Positions 26,216-36,099 of a stretch of DNA of 64,000 nt are shown piece after piece. Origin of the DNA: Alphaproteobacteria bacterium (GTDB lineage Bacteria > Pseudomonadota > Alphaproteobacteria > Caedimonadales > UBA9215). The notes under the pieces were generated by a model. That model saw only the letters and a program-made list of their open reading frames with translations, did no database searches and was not told the DNA's origin. Where the stretch lies: NCBI GenBank assembly GCA_009993885.1, contig JAACSN010000001.1, forward strand, positions 91,243-155,242, written 5' to 3'. Position 1 is the stretch's first letter; the number at the start of each line of letters is the position of its first letter. The position numbers and the translations under genes are program-made.

Positions 26216-28738
26216 ATGGCGGATCAAGATAATAAGACAGATCAAAAAAAGACCCTTAGTCTGTCCTCTAAGAAATTAGAGCTGACAAAGACCGTTGATG
26301 CCGGAAAAATTCGCCAGAGTTTCTCCCATGGGCGCAGCAAAGCTGTGACCTTTGAAGTTAAGAAAAAACGGGTTATCGGAAAAGATTCAGGTGCGGCTTC
26401 CGGCGCGGCGCTAAGTGAAGCCGAGCTTGCAAAACGTAAGCGTATTTTGGAAATGGCTCAGGCAGGCGATGAGAAAAAGGCTGAAGAGCAACGCATTCTT
26501 AATGAAGTAGATGAAAAACGCTTACAGGATTTAACCGAGCGCCAAAAACAAAGCGAACAAGATGAAGCTGAAACGCTTGCAGCGAAAGAGCTTGCTGAAA
26601 AAGAGGCGGTAGAAGCAAAGCGTCTTGAAGAAGAAAAGCGTGCCGAGCAAGAAGCTGCACGGAAGACCTCTCAAAGTCGAGCGTCCGTACCTGCAGAGGC
26701 TCCCCACGCTATTTCCCCCTCTCTTGACGTCGGCCCTCTTGCCGGCGGTCGCGTGAAGTCTTCTTTGAAAAAAGAAGAGGAAGATTCCGAAAGCGATAAA
26801 AAATCTCGTAAAACCCTGTCACTCGGTAAAAAGAATAAACATAAGCCTGTTGTTTATTCCGTGCAAGATGCTCTGGCTGCAGGCGAAGACGACGGTCGCC
26901 ACAGAAGTGATGCGGCAAGACGTCGGGCAAAAGAGAAAAAGCTAGCCCAACAAAGCGGAGCTCAGGACGGCAAAGCCCAAGTTCGCGATATTGTGGTGCC
27001 GGAAGTTATCACCGTTCAAGAGCTTTCTAACCGAATGGCTGTTAGAGCGGGTGAAATTATTAAGAAATTAATGGGCTTTGGCGTTATGGCCACCCTTAAT
27101 CAAAATATTGATGCCGATACGGCCGAATTAATTGTAACGGAGTTCGGTCATAAAATTATTCGTGTTTCCGATGCAGACGTTGAAGAAGGTTTGTTGCCTC
27201 ACGATGACCCGAAAGAATTGCAAGAGCCAAGGGCGCCTGTGGTGACTGTTATGGGGCACGTTGACCATGGAAAAACATCTCTATTGGATGCTATTCGCAA
27301 AACCGATGTTGTGACAGGGGAATCCGGGGGCATTACGCAACATATTGGGGCTTATCAGGTTCAATTAGCTTCAGGCAAAAGAATTACTTTTATTGACACG
27401 CCCGGTCATGCGGCCTTTTCCGAAATGCGGGCTCGAGGAGCGAATGTAACGGATATTGTTGTCCTTGTTGTGGCGGCTGATGACGGTATTAAAGAGCAAA
27501 CCGTCGAAGCTATTAATCATGCTAAGGCCGCAGGTGTTCCAATTATCATTGCCATTAATAAGATGGACAAGCCGGGAGCAGATCCTAATCGGGTACGTAG
27601 CGAATTATTGACCTATGAGCTTGTAACCGAAGAGATGGGCGGTGATATTCAAACCGTTGAGGTTTCTGCCAAGCAAGGCTTAAATATTGATAAACTTGAA
27701 GAAGCTGTTTTGTTGCAAGCTGAAATTTTAGAACTTGGTTCGAATCCGAACCGTGATGCTATCGGTTCTGTTGTTGAATCTCGTATTGAAAAAGGTCGTG
27801 GCGCTGTTGCAACGGTTTTGGTTCAACAGGGGACTCTTAGAATCGGTGATATCTTTGTTGCCGGTTCCGAATGGGGTAAGGTCAGAGCTCTTATTGATGA
27901 TAAAGGGAAGCAAATAAAAAAGGCTCTGCCGTCTATGCCTGTCGAAGTTCTTGGTTTTTCGGGTGCGCCTATTCCGGGAGACTCTTTTATTGTCGTTGAG
28001 GACGAGTCTCGTGCGCGTGATGTTGCCGCATATCGTGCCCAAAAGGAAAAAGATCGCAAAGCTGTTAAAATGCGTAAGGCCTCTATGGACTTGTTGATGC
28101 AAGGTTCCTCGGATACGGAGAAAAAAACACTTTCTGTGATTATTAAGTCTGACGTACAAGGATCTGTCGAGGCAATCATGGGGAGTTTTGATAAAATTCC
28201 AAGTGATGAAGTGGAAATTCGTGTTTTGCATACGGGTGTCGGCGGTATTAACGAAAGTGATATTACATTAGCGCAAACGACCAATGCTTTTGTGATCGGT
28301 TTTAATGTGCGCTCAAACCCTCAAGCGCGTCAGCTTGCGACAAAAGAAAATATCGAAATTCGTTATTATTCGATTATTTATGATGTAATTGATGACATCA
28401 AAAAGATTGTCAGCGGTCTTTTGACACCTGAGAAACGGGAAAACTTCCTCGGTTATGCAGAAGTGCGTGAGGTGTTTAATATTACGAAGATCGGTAAAGT
28501 TGCCGGTTGTTATGTGACGGGCGGTCTCGTAAAACGTGGGGCTAAAGTTCGCTTGCTCCGTGATAACGTTGTTATTCATGAAGGCTCTCTCAAAACCCTC
28601 AAGCGTTTTAAAGACGAAGTTAAAGAGGCTAAAGAAGGTTATGAATGCGGTATGGCCTTTGAGAATTATAATGATATTCGACCTAAAGATGTGATAGAGT
28701 GCTTTGAAGTTCAAGAAATTGCAAGAACTATAGAGTAA
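26216..28738 (+). CDS. infB: Translation initiation factor IF-2
   Basis: An 840-residue GTPase that places initiator tRNA on the ribosome. A lysine- and glutamate-rich N-terminal region (about 1-250, with a long charged helix) is followed by the IF2_N domain, then the G domain: GHVDHGKTS (about residue 345), DTPGHAAF, NKMDKPG. Domains II-IV follow. Length and order are normal for alphaproteobacteria. Confidence 0.97.
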   Translation: MADQDNKTDQKKTLSLSSKKLELTKTVDAGKIRQSFSHGRSKAVTFEVKKKRVIGKDSGAASGAALSEAELAKRKRILEMAQAGDEKKAEEQRILNEVDEKRLQDLTERQKQSEQDEAETLAAKELAEKEAVEAKRLEEEKRAEQEAARKTSQSRASVPAEAPHAISPSLDVGPLAGGRVKSSLKKEEEDSESDKKSRKTLSLGKKNKHKPVVYSVQDALAAGEDDGRHRSDAARRRAKEKKLAQQSGAQDGKAQVRDIVVPEVITVQELSNRMAVRAGEIIKKLMGFGVMATLNQNIDADTAELIVTEFGHKIIRVSDADVEEGLLPHDDPKELQEPRAPVVTVMGHVDHGKTSLLDAIRKTDVVTGESGGITQHIGAYQVQLASGKRITFIDTPGHAAFSEMRARGANVTDIVVLVVAADDGIKEQTVEAINHAKAAGVPIIIAINKMDKPGADPNRVRSELLTYELVTEEMGGDIQTVEVSAKQGLNIDKLEEAVLLQAEILELGSNPNRDAIGSVVESRIEKGRGAVATVLVQQGTLRIGDIFVAGSEWGKVRALIDDKGKQIKKALPSMPVEVLGFSGAPIPGDSFIVVEDESRARDVAAYRAQKEKDRKAVKMRKASMDLLMQGSSDTEKKTLSVIIKSDVQGSVEAIMGSFDKIPSDEVEIRVLHTGVGGINESDITLAQTTNAFVIGFNVRSNPQARQLATKENIEIRYYSIIYDVIDDIKKIVSGLLTPEKRENFLGYAEVREVFNITKIGKVAGCYVTGGLVKRGAKVRLLRDNVVIHEGSLKTLKRFKDEVKEAKEGYECGMAFENYNDIRPKDVIECFEVQEIARTIE

Positions 28739-28757
28739 ATTTAGAGTATTTAAGAAT

Positions 28758-29180
28758 ATGACACTGTTTTCCAAGACATCAACGGGTCCCAGTCAACGCC
28801 AACTTAAGGTTGGGGAACAAATTCGCCATATTATTAGCGAGCTTTTAACGCGCTCTGATTTTCATAGTCCTGTCTTGGCCAAAGCACATGTCTGCATTGG
28901 TGAAGTCCGTATGAGTCCGGACTTGCGCCACGGTCGGGCTTATGTCACGTCTATTATGGGCGAAAATATGGCTGAGGCGACAAAGGTTCTTAATGAAAAC
29001 GAATATCAAATTCGTAAAGTGCTCTCTAAGGAATTGACGATGAAGTTTCTTCCGAGGATTCATTTTGTTGAAGATGAATCTTTTTATGAAGCCAATAAAA
29101 TTAATTCTTTGCTCGTATCGAATCATGTTGCTCAAGATATTGAGGAAAAAATGATTTCCCCTTCTTTAACAGCGGACTAA
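28758..29180 (+). CDS. rbfA: Ribosome-binding factor A
   Basis: A 140-residue KH-type protein that helps mature the 5' end of 16S rRNA and supports growth in the cold. Seen are SQRQLKVGEQIRHIISELL, VRMSPDLRHGRAYV and LPRIHFVEDESF. It lies 19 bases after infB, with no strong ribosome-binding site, and ends 3 bases before truB. Confidence 0.95.
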   Translation: MTLFSKTSTGPSQRQLKVGEQIRHIISELLTRSDFHSPVLAKAHVCIGEVRMSPDLRHGRAYVTSIMGENMAEATKVLNENEYQIRKVLSKELTMKFLPRIHFVEDESFYEANKINSLLVSNHVAQDIEEKMISPSLTAD

Positions 29181-29183
29181 TTA

Positions 29184-30107
29184 TTGTTGAGTAATTCTGT
29201 TTCAAAATTAATCTCATACGACGGATGGTTAGCCTTATACAAACCCGTTGGTCCCACGTCATTTGATATGGTTAAGCAAGTGCGCTCCTTATTTCCTCGT
29301 AAAACAAAAATCGGCCATGGCGGAACTCTTGACCCCTTAGCGGAGGGCGTTTTGCCCATTGCCGTTGGAGAGGCAACAAAAACGGTTGATTATCTTATGG
29401 ATGAGAAAAAGGAATATCTCTTTGAGGTTTGTTGGGGGGAAGAGCGGGAAACGGATGATCTTGAAGGCGATGTTTTGCATAGCTCTGCCGACCGACCGAC
29501 TCAAAAAGATATTGAGGCTATTTTACCAAACTTTATCGGTGTTCTTAATCAGTTACCGCCGTTATATTCTGCTAAGAAAATTAAGGGAAAAAGAGCTTGT
29601 GATTTAATGAGAGAGGGAAAGTCGGTAACACTTAATCCCTCATCTATCACGGTTTTTTCTTTAGAGATCCTTTCTCATACAGTTGATAAAACCCTTTTTA
29701 AGGTTTTTTGTTCTAAGGGAACATATGTTCGCTCCCTTGCCCGAGATATGGGGCGGGCTCTCGGTTGTTACGGCTACGCCGCTTCTATTAAACGTTCACG
29801 GGTGGGAGCAATGTCCTTAGAAAATACCGTGTCGTTAGAAAAACTTGCAGTTTTAAAAAAAGACGCTATATTGGATGAGATAATACGACCCGTCCAGGCA
29901 GTTCTGGCCGACATCCCGGCTGTTTTGGTTACGCCCGATCAGGAGCAACAGCTTCGTTACGGTCAGGCTGTGGTGTATCCGCAACATGATTTATTTTCTA
30001 CGGGTCATATTTGTGCTTTGTGCATTAATGACCGGAATAAAGCAGTTGCAATTGTTGACGTTGACGGACGGTCTTTGCGTCCTAAGCGTGTTTTTAATAT
30101 TAAATAA
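29184..30107 (+). CDS. truB: tRNA pseudouridine-55 synthase TruB
   Basis: A 307-residue enzyme forming pseudouridine 55 in the T loop of tRNAs. The catalytic Asp is in GGTLDPLAEGVLPIAVG; KPVGPTSFD precedes it and YSAKKIKGKRA follows. The only starts at the right place are TTG codons (29184 or 29187), 3 bases after the rbfA stop, so translation is probably coupled. Confidence 0.95.
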   Translation: MLSNSVSKLISYDGWLALYKPVGPTSFDMVKQVRSLFPRKTKIGHGGTLDPLAEGVLPIAVGEATKTVDYLMDEKKEYLFEVCWGEERETDDLEGDVLHSSADRPTQKDIEAILPNFIGVLNQLPPLYSAKKIKGKRACDLMREGKSVTLNPSSITVFSLEILSHTVDKTLFKVFCSKGTYVRSLARDMGRALGCYGYAASIKRSRVGAMSLENTVSLEKLAVLKKDAILDEIIRPVQAVLADIPAVLVTPDQEQQLRYGQAVVYPQHDLFSTGHICALCINDRNKAVAIVDVDGRSLRPKRVFNIK

Positions 30108-30122
30108 TCGAAAGGAAAAACG

Positions 30123-30392
30123 ATGTCGATGTTACCCGAACGTAAAAATACCCTTATTAAAGAATATGCAACGAAAGAAGGCGATACGGGGTCTCCCGAA
30201 GTTCAAGTTGCCGTGCTAACAGAGCACATTTTGAACCTAACAGAGCACATGAAAGAGCATAAAAAAGATGTTCATTCACGCCGCGGTTTGCTTATGAAAG
30301 TGAACAAACGTCGTAAGTTACTGGATTACCTAAAGCGTAAAGACGAAAATCGTTACCAAACGCTTATTAAAAGCCTCGGCCTACGCCGCTAA
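30123..30392 (+). CDS. rpsO: 30S ribosomal protein S15
   Basis: An 89-residue protein of normal length with the S15 signature ([20 protein letters not shown] and [20 protein letters not shown]). It binds 16S rRNA early in 30S assembly. A GAAAGGAAAAACG ribosome-binding site precedes the ATG. The rpsO-pnp order is widely conserved. Confidence 0.98.
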   Translation: MSMLPERKNTLIKEYATKEGDTGSPEVQVAVLTEHILNLTEHMKEHKKDVHSRRGLLMKVNKRRKLLDYLKRKDENRYQTLIKSLGLRR

Positions 30393-30473
30393 TATAAACC
30401 GCGCTTTTCGCCATCCCATTGGAGCTGTTTCATTGGTGTGTAATAGTGGTTTTTTAATTTTTTTCGTATAAAG

Positions 30474-30499
30474 CAAGGGGCAACACAGCGTGCCTCTTG
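30474..30499 (+). promoter_or_regulatory. Hairpin in the pnp leader
   Basis: CAAGGGGCA (30474-30482) and TGCCTCTTG (30491-30499) form a 9-bp stem (one G-U pair) in the 184-base rpsO-pnp spacer, about 80 bases ahead of the pnp start codon. In E. coli a pnp leader stem is cut by RNase III for autoregulation; the same role here is inferred only from position. Confidence 0.4.
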
Positions 30500-30576
30500 T
30501 GCAGAAAGCGCGATACGAGATATTCTTGGAAAAAATTAAAAGACCTAGAAATAGATAAGAAAGGACTTTGAGATAT

Positions 30577-32706
30577 ATGTTCAAAGCTCATAAGCAAGAA
30601 ATTGAGTGGGGCGGTCGTACCCTCACCTTGGAAACAGGAAAAGTTGCACGCCAAAGCGATGGTGCGGTTATTGTGACCTATGGAAAGACATCTGTACTTT
30701 GTACAACCGTTAGTGCGAAAAAAGCTGATCCGAATTTGGATTTTTTCCCTCTGGCCGTTCACCATGTTGAAAAGTATTATGCTGCCGGACGTATTCCGGG
30801 TGGTTTTTTCAAGCGTGAAGGACGTCCGACGGAGCGCGAAATTTTGATTTCTCGTTTAATTGATCGTCCGATTCGCCCGTTGTTTCCCGAGAATTTCCGA
30901 AATGAAACGCAAATCATTTGTAACTTACTTAGCCATGATATGGAAAATGACCCTGATATCATTGCATTAATTGGTGCATCTGCTGCCCTTTCTATCGCAG
31001 GCGTTCCCTTTGCAGGGCCTGTTGCAGCCGCTAAAATTGCTCTGGATTCTGAAGGTTCTTTCATTTTGAATCCGACCATTGCGCAAGGGAAAGAGTCAAA
31101 ACTTGACCTTGTTGTGGCGGGAACGGCCGAAGGCGTTTTGATGGTTGAATCCGAAGCATCCGAGCTTTCAGAAGATTTTATGCTTGATGCCGTTATGTTT
31201 GCCCATGAAGGTTTCCAACCTGTTATTGAGGCAATTAACAAATTAAAAGAAGCTGCCGGTAAAGAAGCATGGGTGCTTGAAGACACATCAAAAGAAGATG
31301 GTGATGTTTTTGCAGCCGTTCAAAAAAACGCTGAAAAATCTATGCGTACCGCCTATCAAGTTTGCGACAAGCAAGCGCGTGTCGGTCAGCTGAATGAGTT
31401 GCGTGCTTCTGTTCTAGAAGCCGTTGTTAAAGCCGATAGTAATGTTTTCACGGAAGCGCGTGTTTTAGCTCAGTTTAAAAAGCTTGAGAAAAAAGTTGTT
31501 CGCGGCGATATGATTAAGACAAAAAGGCGTATCGACGGCCGTGATCTTGAAACCGTTCGTGAAATTAAATGTGAAGTCAACGTTATTCCTCAAGTCCATG
31601 GGAGCGCCTTGTTTACACGGGGTGAAACACAAGCCCTTGTGATCACAACACTCGGCACGTCTTCCGACGAGCAAATCATTGATAGTATTGAGGGGGAATA
31701 CCGTGAGCGCTTTATGCTTCATTATAACTTCCCGCCCTATTCCGTTGGTGAAGCGAGGCGTTTTGGCCCTCCGGGACGTCGTGAAATCGGTCACGGTAAG
31801 CTTGCTTGGCGCGCTCTTAATCCTGTGATTCCCACTAAAGAAGAATTTCCTTACACATTGCGTGTGGTTTCTGAAATTACAGAATCAAACGGATCGTCTT
31901 CCATGGCAACGGTTTGCGGTACGTCTCTCTCTTTGATGGATGCAGGTGTGACCATGAAAAAGCCCGTTGCAGGTATTGCCATGGGACTTATTAAAGAAGC
32001 TGATGACTTTATTGTTCTAAGCGATATTCTCGGCGATGAAGATCACCTTGGAGATATGGATTTTAAGGTTGCCGGAACAAAAGAGGGTATTACGTCCCTT
32101 CAAATGGATATTAAGATAACCAGTATTACCCGTGACATCATGAAACAAGCTCTAAAACAAGCTCTTGATGCTCGTATTCATATCCTTGGTGAAATGGCAC
32201 ATGCTTTGACTGACGCGCGCACAGAAGTAAGCGACAACGCGCCCAAGATGCATAAGATGCAAATCAAAAAAGAAAAAATTCGTGATTTGATCGGCCCGGG
32301 CGGCAAGATGATTCGTCAAATTTGTGAAGATGCCGATGTTAAAATCGATATTTCTGAAGAAGGCGAAGTTGAAGTGGCCGGAAATTCAGCCGAAGCCATT
32401 GATAAAGCTATTGCAATGATTAACAGTGTTTGTCTTGATCCGGAAGTTGGCGAGAAACATCAAGGTGTCGTTATTAAATTGATGGACTTTGGAGCTATTG
32501 TCAGCTTTATGGGTGATAAAACAGGTCTTGTTCATATTAGCCAGCTTAAAAACGAGCGGGTTGAACAAGTTGCCGATGTTGTCAAAGAAGGTGATAGCGT
32601 TTGGGTTAAGATCTTAGAAGTTGATGCAAGGGGTAAAGTGCGTTTAAGCATGAAATCTTTGGATCAAGAGACGGGTGAGGAAGTTAAAGCTGAAAAGAAA
32701 GCTTAA
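30577..32706 (+). CDS. pnp: Polyribonucleotide nucleotidyltransferase
   Basis: A 709-residue 3'-5' exoribonuclease of the RNA degradosome. Two RNase PH-like domains (first: [20 protein letters not shown]; second: [31 protein letters not shown]), then a KH domain ([15 protein letters not shown]) and an S1 domain ([18 protein letters not shown]). I chose the ATG at 30577, 11 bases after AAGAAAGGA, over a TTG at 30568 that would overlap the ribosome-binding site. Confidence 0.97.
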   Translation: MFKAHKQEIEWGGRTLTLETGKVARQSDGAVIVTYGKTSVLCTTVSAKKADPNLDFFPLAVHHVEKYYAAGRIPGGFFKREGRPTEREILISRLIDRPIRPLFPENFRNETQIICNLLSHDMENDPDIIALIGASAALSIAGVPFAGPVAAAKIALDSEGSFILNPTIAQGKESKLDLVVAGTAEGVLMVESEASELSEDFMLDAVMFAHEGFQPVIEAINKLKEAAGKEAWVLEDTSKEDGDVFAAVQKNAEKSMRTAYQVCDKQARVGQLNELRASVLEAVVKADSNVFTEARVLAQFKKLEKKVVRGDMIKTKRRIDGRDLETVREIKCEVNVIPQVHGSALFTRGETQALVITTLGTSSDEQIIDSIEGEYRERFMLHYNFPPYSVGEARRFGPPGRREIGHGKLAWRALNPVIPTKEEFPYTLRVVSEITESNGSSSMATVCGTSLSLMDAGVTMKKPVAGIAMGLIKEADDFIVLSDILGDEDHLGDMDFKVAGTKEGITSLQMDIKITSITRDIMKQALKQALDARIHILGEMAHALTDARTEVSDNAPKMHKMQIKKEKIRDLIGPGGKMIRQICEDADVKIDISEEGEVEVAGNSAEAIDKAIAMINSVCLDPEVGEKHQGVVIKLMDFGAIVSFMGDKTGLVHISQLKNERVEQVADVVKEGDSVWVKILEVDARGKVRLSMKSLDQETGEEVKAEKKA

Positions 32707-32920
32707 ATTTTAGGGCCTTTTTTAGAGTGAAACCGTCAAAATAAGGGGTTGTCCTTACCTGCCGAGGTAGGCTTTGGTAACTTTTCTTATTTTAATTGCT
32801 TCATTCTAAAATAGAATGACCCTATATTGTAATAAGATCACTCACAAGAAGCAGGGAATATTATAATATAATATTCCTTGTCGTTTTTTAATGATACGAC
32901 ACAGGACGAAGCATACGATA

Positions 32921-34318
32921 ATGAAACCTTTGAACTCTATTCTAATCGGCGCAAAAGAATACCTTCCTTTAATCGAAGGCGGGAAGGGCGTGGCCATTTC
33001 AACGGGACAAACCACTGGAGCATGGGCTGCAGCCGGCGGTATCGGTACATTTTCTGCCGTTAATGCCGACTCCTATGATGAAAACGGTGAATCTTTGCCC
33101 GTTGTGTATCATGGAAAAACACGCCGTGAGCGCCATGACGAACTTATCAAAATGGCTATTAAAGGCGGTATAGAACAAGCCAAGATCGCCTATGAGATCG
33201 CAAAAGGCAAAGGGCGTATTCATATGAATGTGCTCTGGGAAATGGGGGCTTGCGAAAAAATTCTCCATGGCATTATGGAAAAAGTACAAGACCTTGTTGA
33301 AGGTGTTACCTGTGGCGCCGGTATGCCCTATAAAGTTGGTGAAATCTGCGCTAAATACAAAAGTCATTACCTACCTATTGTTTCTTCTGCTCGTGCCTTT
33401 AGGGCTCTTTGGAAACGTTCTTATCATAAAGTGCCCGAGTGGCTTGGCGGTGTTGTTTATGAAGATCCGTGGTTGGCCGGCGGTCATAACGGTCTGAGTA
33501 ATAGTGAAAATCCTCAACAACCCCAAAGTCCCTACGAGCGTGTGCGCCAATTACGCTCTCTTATGCGTGACTTGGGCTTGGGTATGGTTCCTATTATCAT
33601 GGCCGGCGGTGTGTGGTGCTTGAGCGAATGGCAAGACTGGATCGATAACCCCGAGCTTGGCCCTATTGCCTTTCAATTCGGCACAAGACCTCTTGTTACC
33701 CAAGAAAGCCCCATTTCCCTCGACTGGAAAAAGCGTCTTTTAACTTTGAAAGAAGGAGATATTCTCCTCAATAAATTTAGTCCGACGGGATTTTATTCAT
33801 CCGCCGTTCTGAATCCTTTCTTACAAGACCTTGTTGATCGATCCGAGCGTCAAGTAGCCTATAGTACAAGGCCAACAGATGATCTGGATACGGAGTATCT
33901 TATCGGCGCCAGACAGCGCTCTATTTACATGACCAAAGCCGATCGTGCAAAGGTTTCCGAGTGGGAAGCGGTTGGTTTTTCCGAGCCTATGCGAACGCCC
34001 GACGGCACTCTTGTGTTTGTAACGCCCGAACAAGCTAAGCAAATTCATCAAGACCAAGTTGATTGTATGGGATGTTTAAGTTCTTGCGGCTTTAGTAACT
34101 GGTCACAAGTTGCTTCGGGAACCACAGGGCGTAAGGCTGATCCTCGATCATTTTGTATTCAAAAAAGCTTGCAGGATATTTCCCATGGCGGTTCCCTTGA
34201 TCATAACTTAATGTTTGCAGGACACCAAGCCTACCGTTTTGCAACGGATCCTTTTTATGCGGAAGGTTATATTCCGACGGTGAAAGAGCTGGTCGAACGC
34301 ATCCGGACGGGCGCTTAA
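32921..34318 (+). CDS. Nitronate monooxygenase-like FMN enzyme
   Basis: A 465-residue protein resembling the 2-nitropropane dioxygenase/nitronate monooxygenase group, which uses FMN in a TIM barrel. Supporting segments are KGVAISTGQTTGAWAAAGGIG at the start (shown in part), VTCGAGMPYKVGE, PIIMAGGVWCLSEW and FQFGTRPLVTQES. It is longer than typical nitronate monooxygenases (about 320-350), with an added C-terminal cysteine-containing region (CMGCLSSCGF). The start at 32921 follows AGGACGA; an upstream ATG (32891) is possible. Substrate unknown. Confidence 0.7.
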   Translation: MKPLNSILIGAKEYLPLIEGGKGVAISTGQTTGAWAAAGGIGTFSAVNADSYDENGESLPVVYHGKTRRERHDELIKMAIKGGIEQAKIAYEIAKGKGRIHMNVLWEMGACEKILHGIMEKVQDLVEGVTCGAGMPYKVGEICAKYKSHYLPIVSSARAFRALWKRSYHKVPEWLGGVVYEDPWLAGGHNGLSNSENPQQPQSPYERVRQLRSLMRDLGLGMVPIIMAGGVWCLSEWQDWIDNPELGPIAFQFGTRPLVTQESPISLDWKKRLLTLKEGDILLNKFSPTGFYSSAVLNPFLQDLVDRSERQVAYSTRPTDDLDTEYLIGARQRSIYMTKADRAKVSEWEAVGFSEPMRTPDGTLVFVTPEQAKQIHQDQVDCMGCLSSCGFSNWSQVASGTTGRKADPRSFCIQKSLQDISHGGSLDHNLMFAGHQAYRFATDPFYAEGYIPTVKELVERIRTGA

Positions 34319-34435
34319 TTATGCAAAACTTTAAATGATTGTCTTTCTTTTACATATGTGGCAAAAAATTGGTGGAAGGGTCTCTTATGAGATCCTTTTT
34401 TATGGCAGTTTTACTAAATTTAAAAAGGTATGGTT

Positions 34436-35980
34436 ATGCTTAAATTTGTTCGATATTTATTATGTACGGCTTTCTTTATTTCCCCGTCGTTTGCCTCAAA
34501 CTCTGTTGATGAAGACAGTAACCAACTGGAAGGCATATTAAATTCCCTGTTTGGGGGAAAGGTTTCTGTAAAAGTTGATTCGGAACAAGAGACCGTTCGT
34601 CTTATCGGAACAGAAGAAAATGTTAACGAGGCTCTTGTTCATTTAGGAGATTTTGACTTTTTAAGAACTCAATTTTTGCCTGTTGATCGACGGGTCGGTC
34701 ACACACACGCAAGTGATAAATCTATAGACTCTTGGACGGATTTTATTAAAGCAAACGGGATAAATCTTAAAGAGTTTGATATGTTCAATATTTCTTCGGA
34801 TCGTATTGCGGATGATAGGGGAGTCGTTACTTTTGAAACACCGTCTTCATTAGACAGAGGCTTTGTAAGGCTCTATATAGAAGCCTTGCAAGATAAATCT
34901 CAATTTTTCAATTGGGCTCTTCACAATCTTCATGGCTTTTTAGAGGGCGATGACACAAAAACGGTCATCCATTATGCTTTGCTTGCAGAGTTTTTATATT
35001 TGGAACCTAAAAGCCCCCTTTCGCAAGTCGATGACTCTGAAGACTTTAGTATTTTGTTTTCATCACAAAGCGTTTTAAAGCACCTTCTTGCAGCAGTTTG
35101 TGGTGATGTGGCTTTAGTACCGGAAGAGGAAGGAAGCTATAGTGTGAAAACCCTTTCCCTTGGCGATAAACCGTCTTATACAACCGCAACTCTCGAAATC
35201 TTAGTTGATAAAAGCTACAGCATGTGCGGAAACGCCATTGGAACGGTTAACCGCGAAATTCCTGAATTTTTAAGGGCTCTACAAGCGACTTTACCCGTTG
35301 GTGTGTTTGTTACCGTTCACCTTAAAGCCTTCGATGATCAAATAGATGATGTTGCAATCTTTGACATAGGGCGCGATACGGTTTTGCCTATTTTAGACCC
35401 TATTAAGGTGCGCGGCGGAACGGATTTAACCTTAATTGAAGACTCTCTTGTCACAAAAGCAAATGAAAGGAAAGTGCTTGTTGCTTTTACCGACGGGAAT
35501 CATCAATCACCTTCTAACTTAAGTACGTCTATGGAAAAAATGAGAGATCTTGTTCGGTCAGGAAAGCCCTTTGCAAAACCTAAACTTTGCAAGGTTGGTG
35601 GGGAAAGTAGTGTTTTTTTTGAAAAGGTTGCCGATATTTTTGGCGGTTCATATTCAACGGAAAGTAATATAAGCGGCTTTTGTGGTTCGGTAATTTCAGA
35701 AATGACACAGTTGATGATTTCAAGAACCAACCTTGTTTTTCAACTTGCCGGGGAAAATGTTGTTGTTAAATGGGCTCGCAATGACTTGCCGGGTATTTTT
35801 TCCGTATCCCAAAGGGTAAATGAGGGTGATTCAATTATATCAAACGGTATTACGTACCTCGTGGATCAAAGTGTTGTTAACTATGGGGACGAAACTATTG
35901 TTCTGACACCGGAAGAGGAAAGGCTTGCAAAAATTCAAGCCCTTGAAGAAGAGCTTTCAAGATTAAAAAGTGGTGACTGA
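34436..35980 (+). CDS. Exported von Willebrand factor A-domain protein
   Basis: A 514-residue protein with a signal peptide (LLCTAFFISPSFAS, cleavage near residue 20). Residues 253-400 form a VWA domain with a complete metal site: Asp258-x-Ser260-x-Ser262 (VDKSYS), Thr329 (RGGTDLT) and Asp353 (AFTDGN). VWA domains bind proteins through a metal ion. The N-terminal 230 residues and the region after the VWA domain are unrecognised; the last 25 residues look like a short coiled coil. The second ATG is chosen since AAGG lies 7 bases before it. It is followed by a strong terminator. Confidence 0.7.
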   Translation: MLKFVRYLLCTAFFISPSFASNSVDEDSNQLEGILNSLFGGKVSVKVDSEQETVRLIGTEENVNEALVHLGDFDFLRTQFLPVDRRVGHTHASDKSIDSWTDFIKANGINLKEFDMFNISSDRIADDRGVVTFETPSSLDRGFVRLYIEALQDKSQFFNWALHNLHGFLEGDDTKTVIHYALLAEFLYLEPKSPLSQVDDSEDFSILFSSQSVLKHLLAAVCGDVALVPEEEGSYSVKTLSLGDKPSYTTATLEILVDKSYSMCGNAIGTVNREIPEFLRALQATLPVGVFVTVHLKAFDDQIDDVAIFDIGRDTVLPILDPIKVRGGTDLTLIEDSLVTKANERKVLVAFTDGNHQSPSNLSTSMEKMRDLVRSGKPFAKPKLCKVGGESSVFFEKVADIFGGSYSTESNISGFCGSVISEMTQLMISRTNLVFQLAGENVVVKWARNDLPGIFSVSQRVNEGDSIISNGITYLVDQSVVNYGDETIVLTPEEERLAKIQALEEELSRLKSGD

Positions 35981-36008
35981 AAAAGACTTGAGTCAATAAA
36001 AGCAAAAC

Positions 36009-36036
36009 GAGAGGGTGTAAATCCTCTCTTTTTTTT
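36009..36036 (+). terminator. Intrinsic terminator after the VWA gene
   Basis: GAGAGG (36009-36014) and CCTCTC (36023-36028) with an 8-base loop and eight T residues. Confidence 0.85.
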
Positions 36037-36099
36037 ATGGTTCGATAAAATTTGACAAGCTTATATAAAGTTGTTAGATTTTCGGAGATTAAAATTAAT

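Noticed and set aside
27728..28231. 167-residue minus-strand frame inside infB
   Set aside because: Antisense shadow of the IF-2 C-terminal half.
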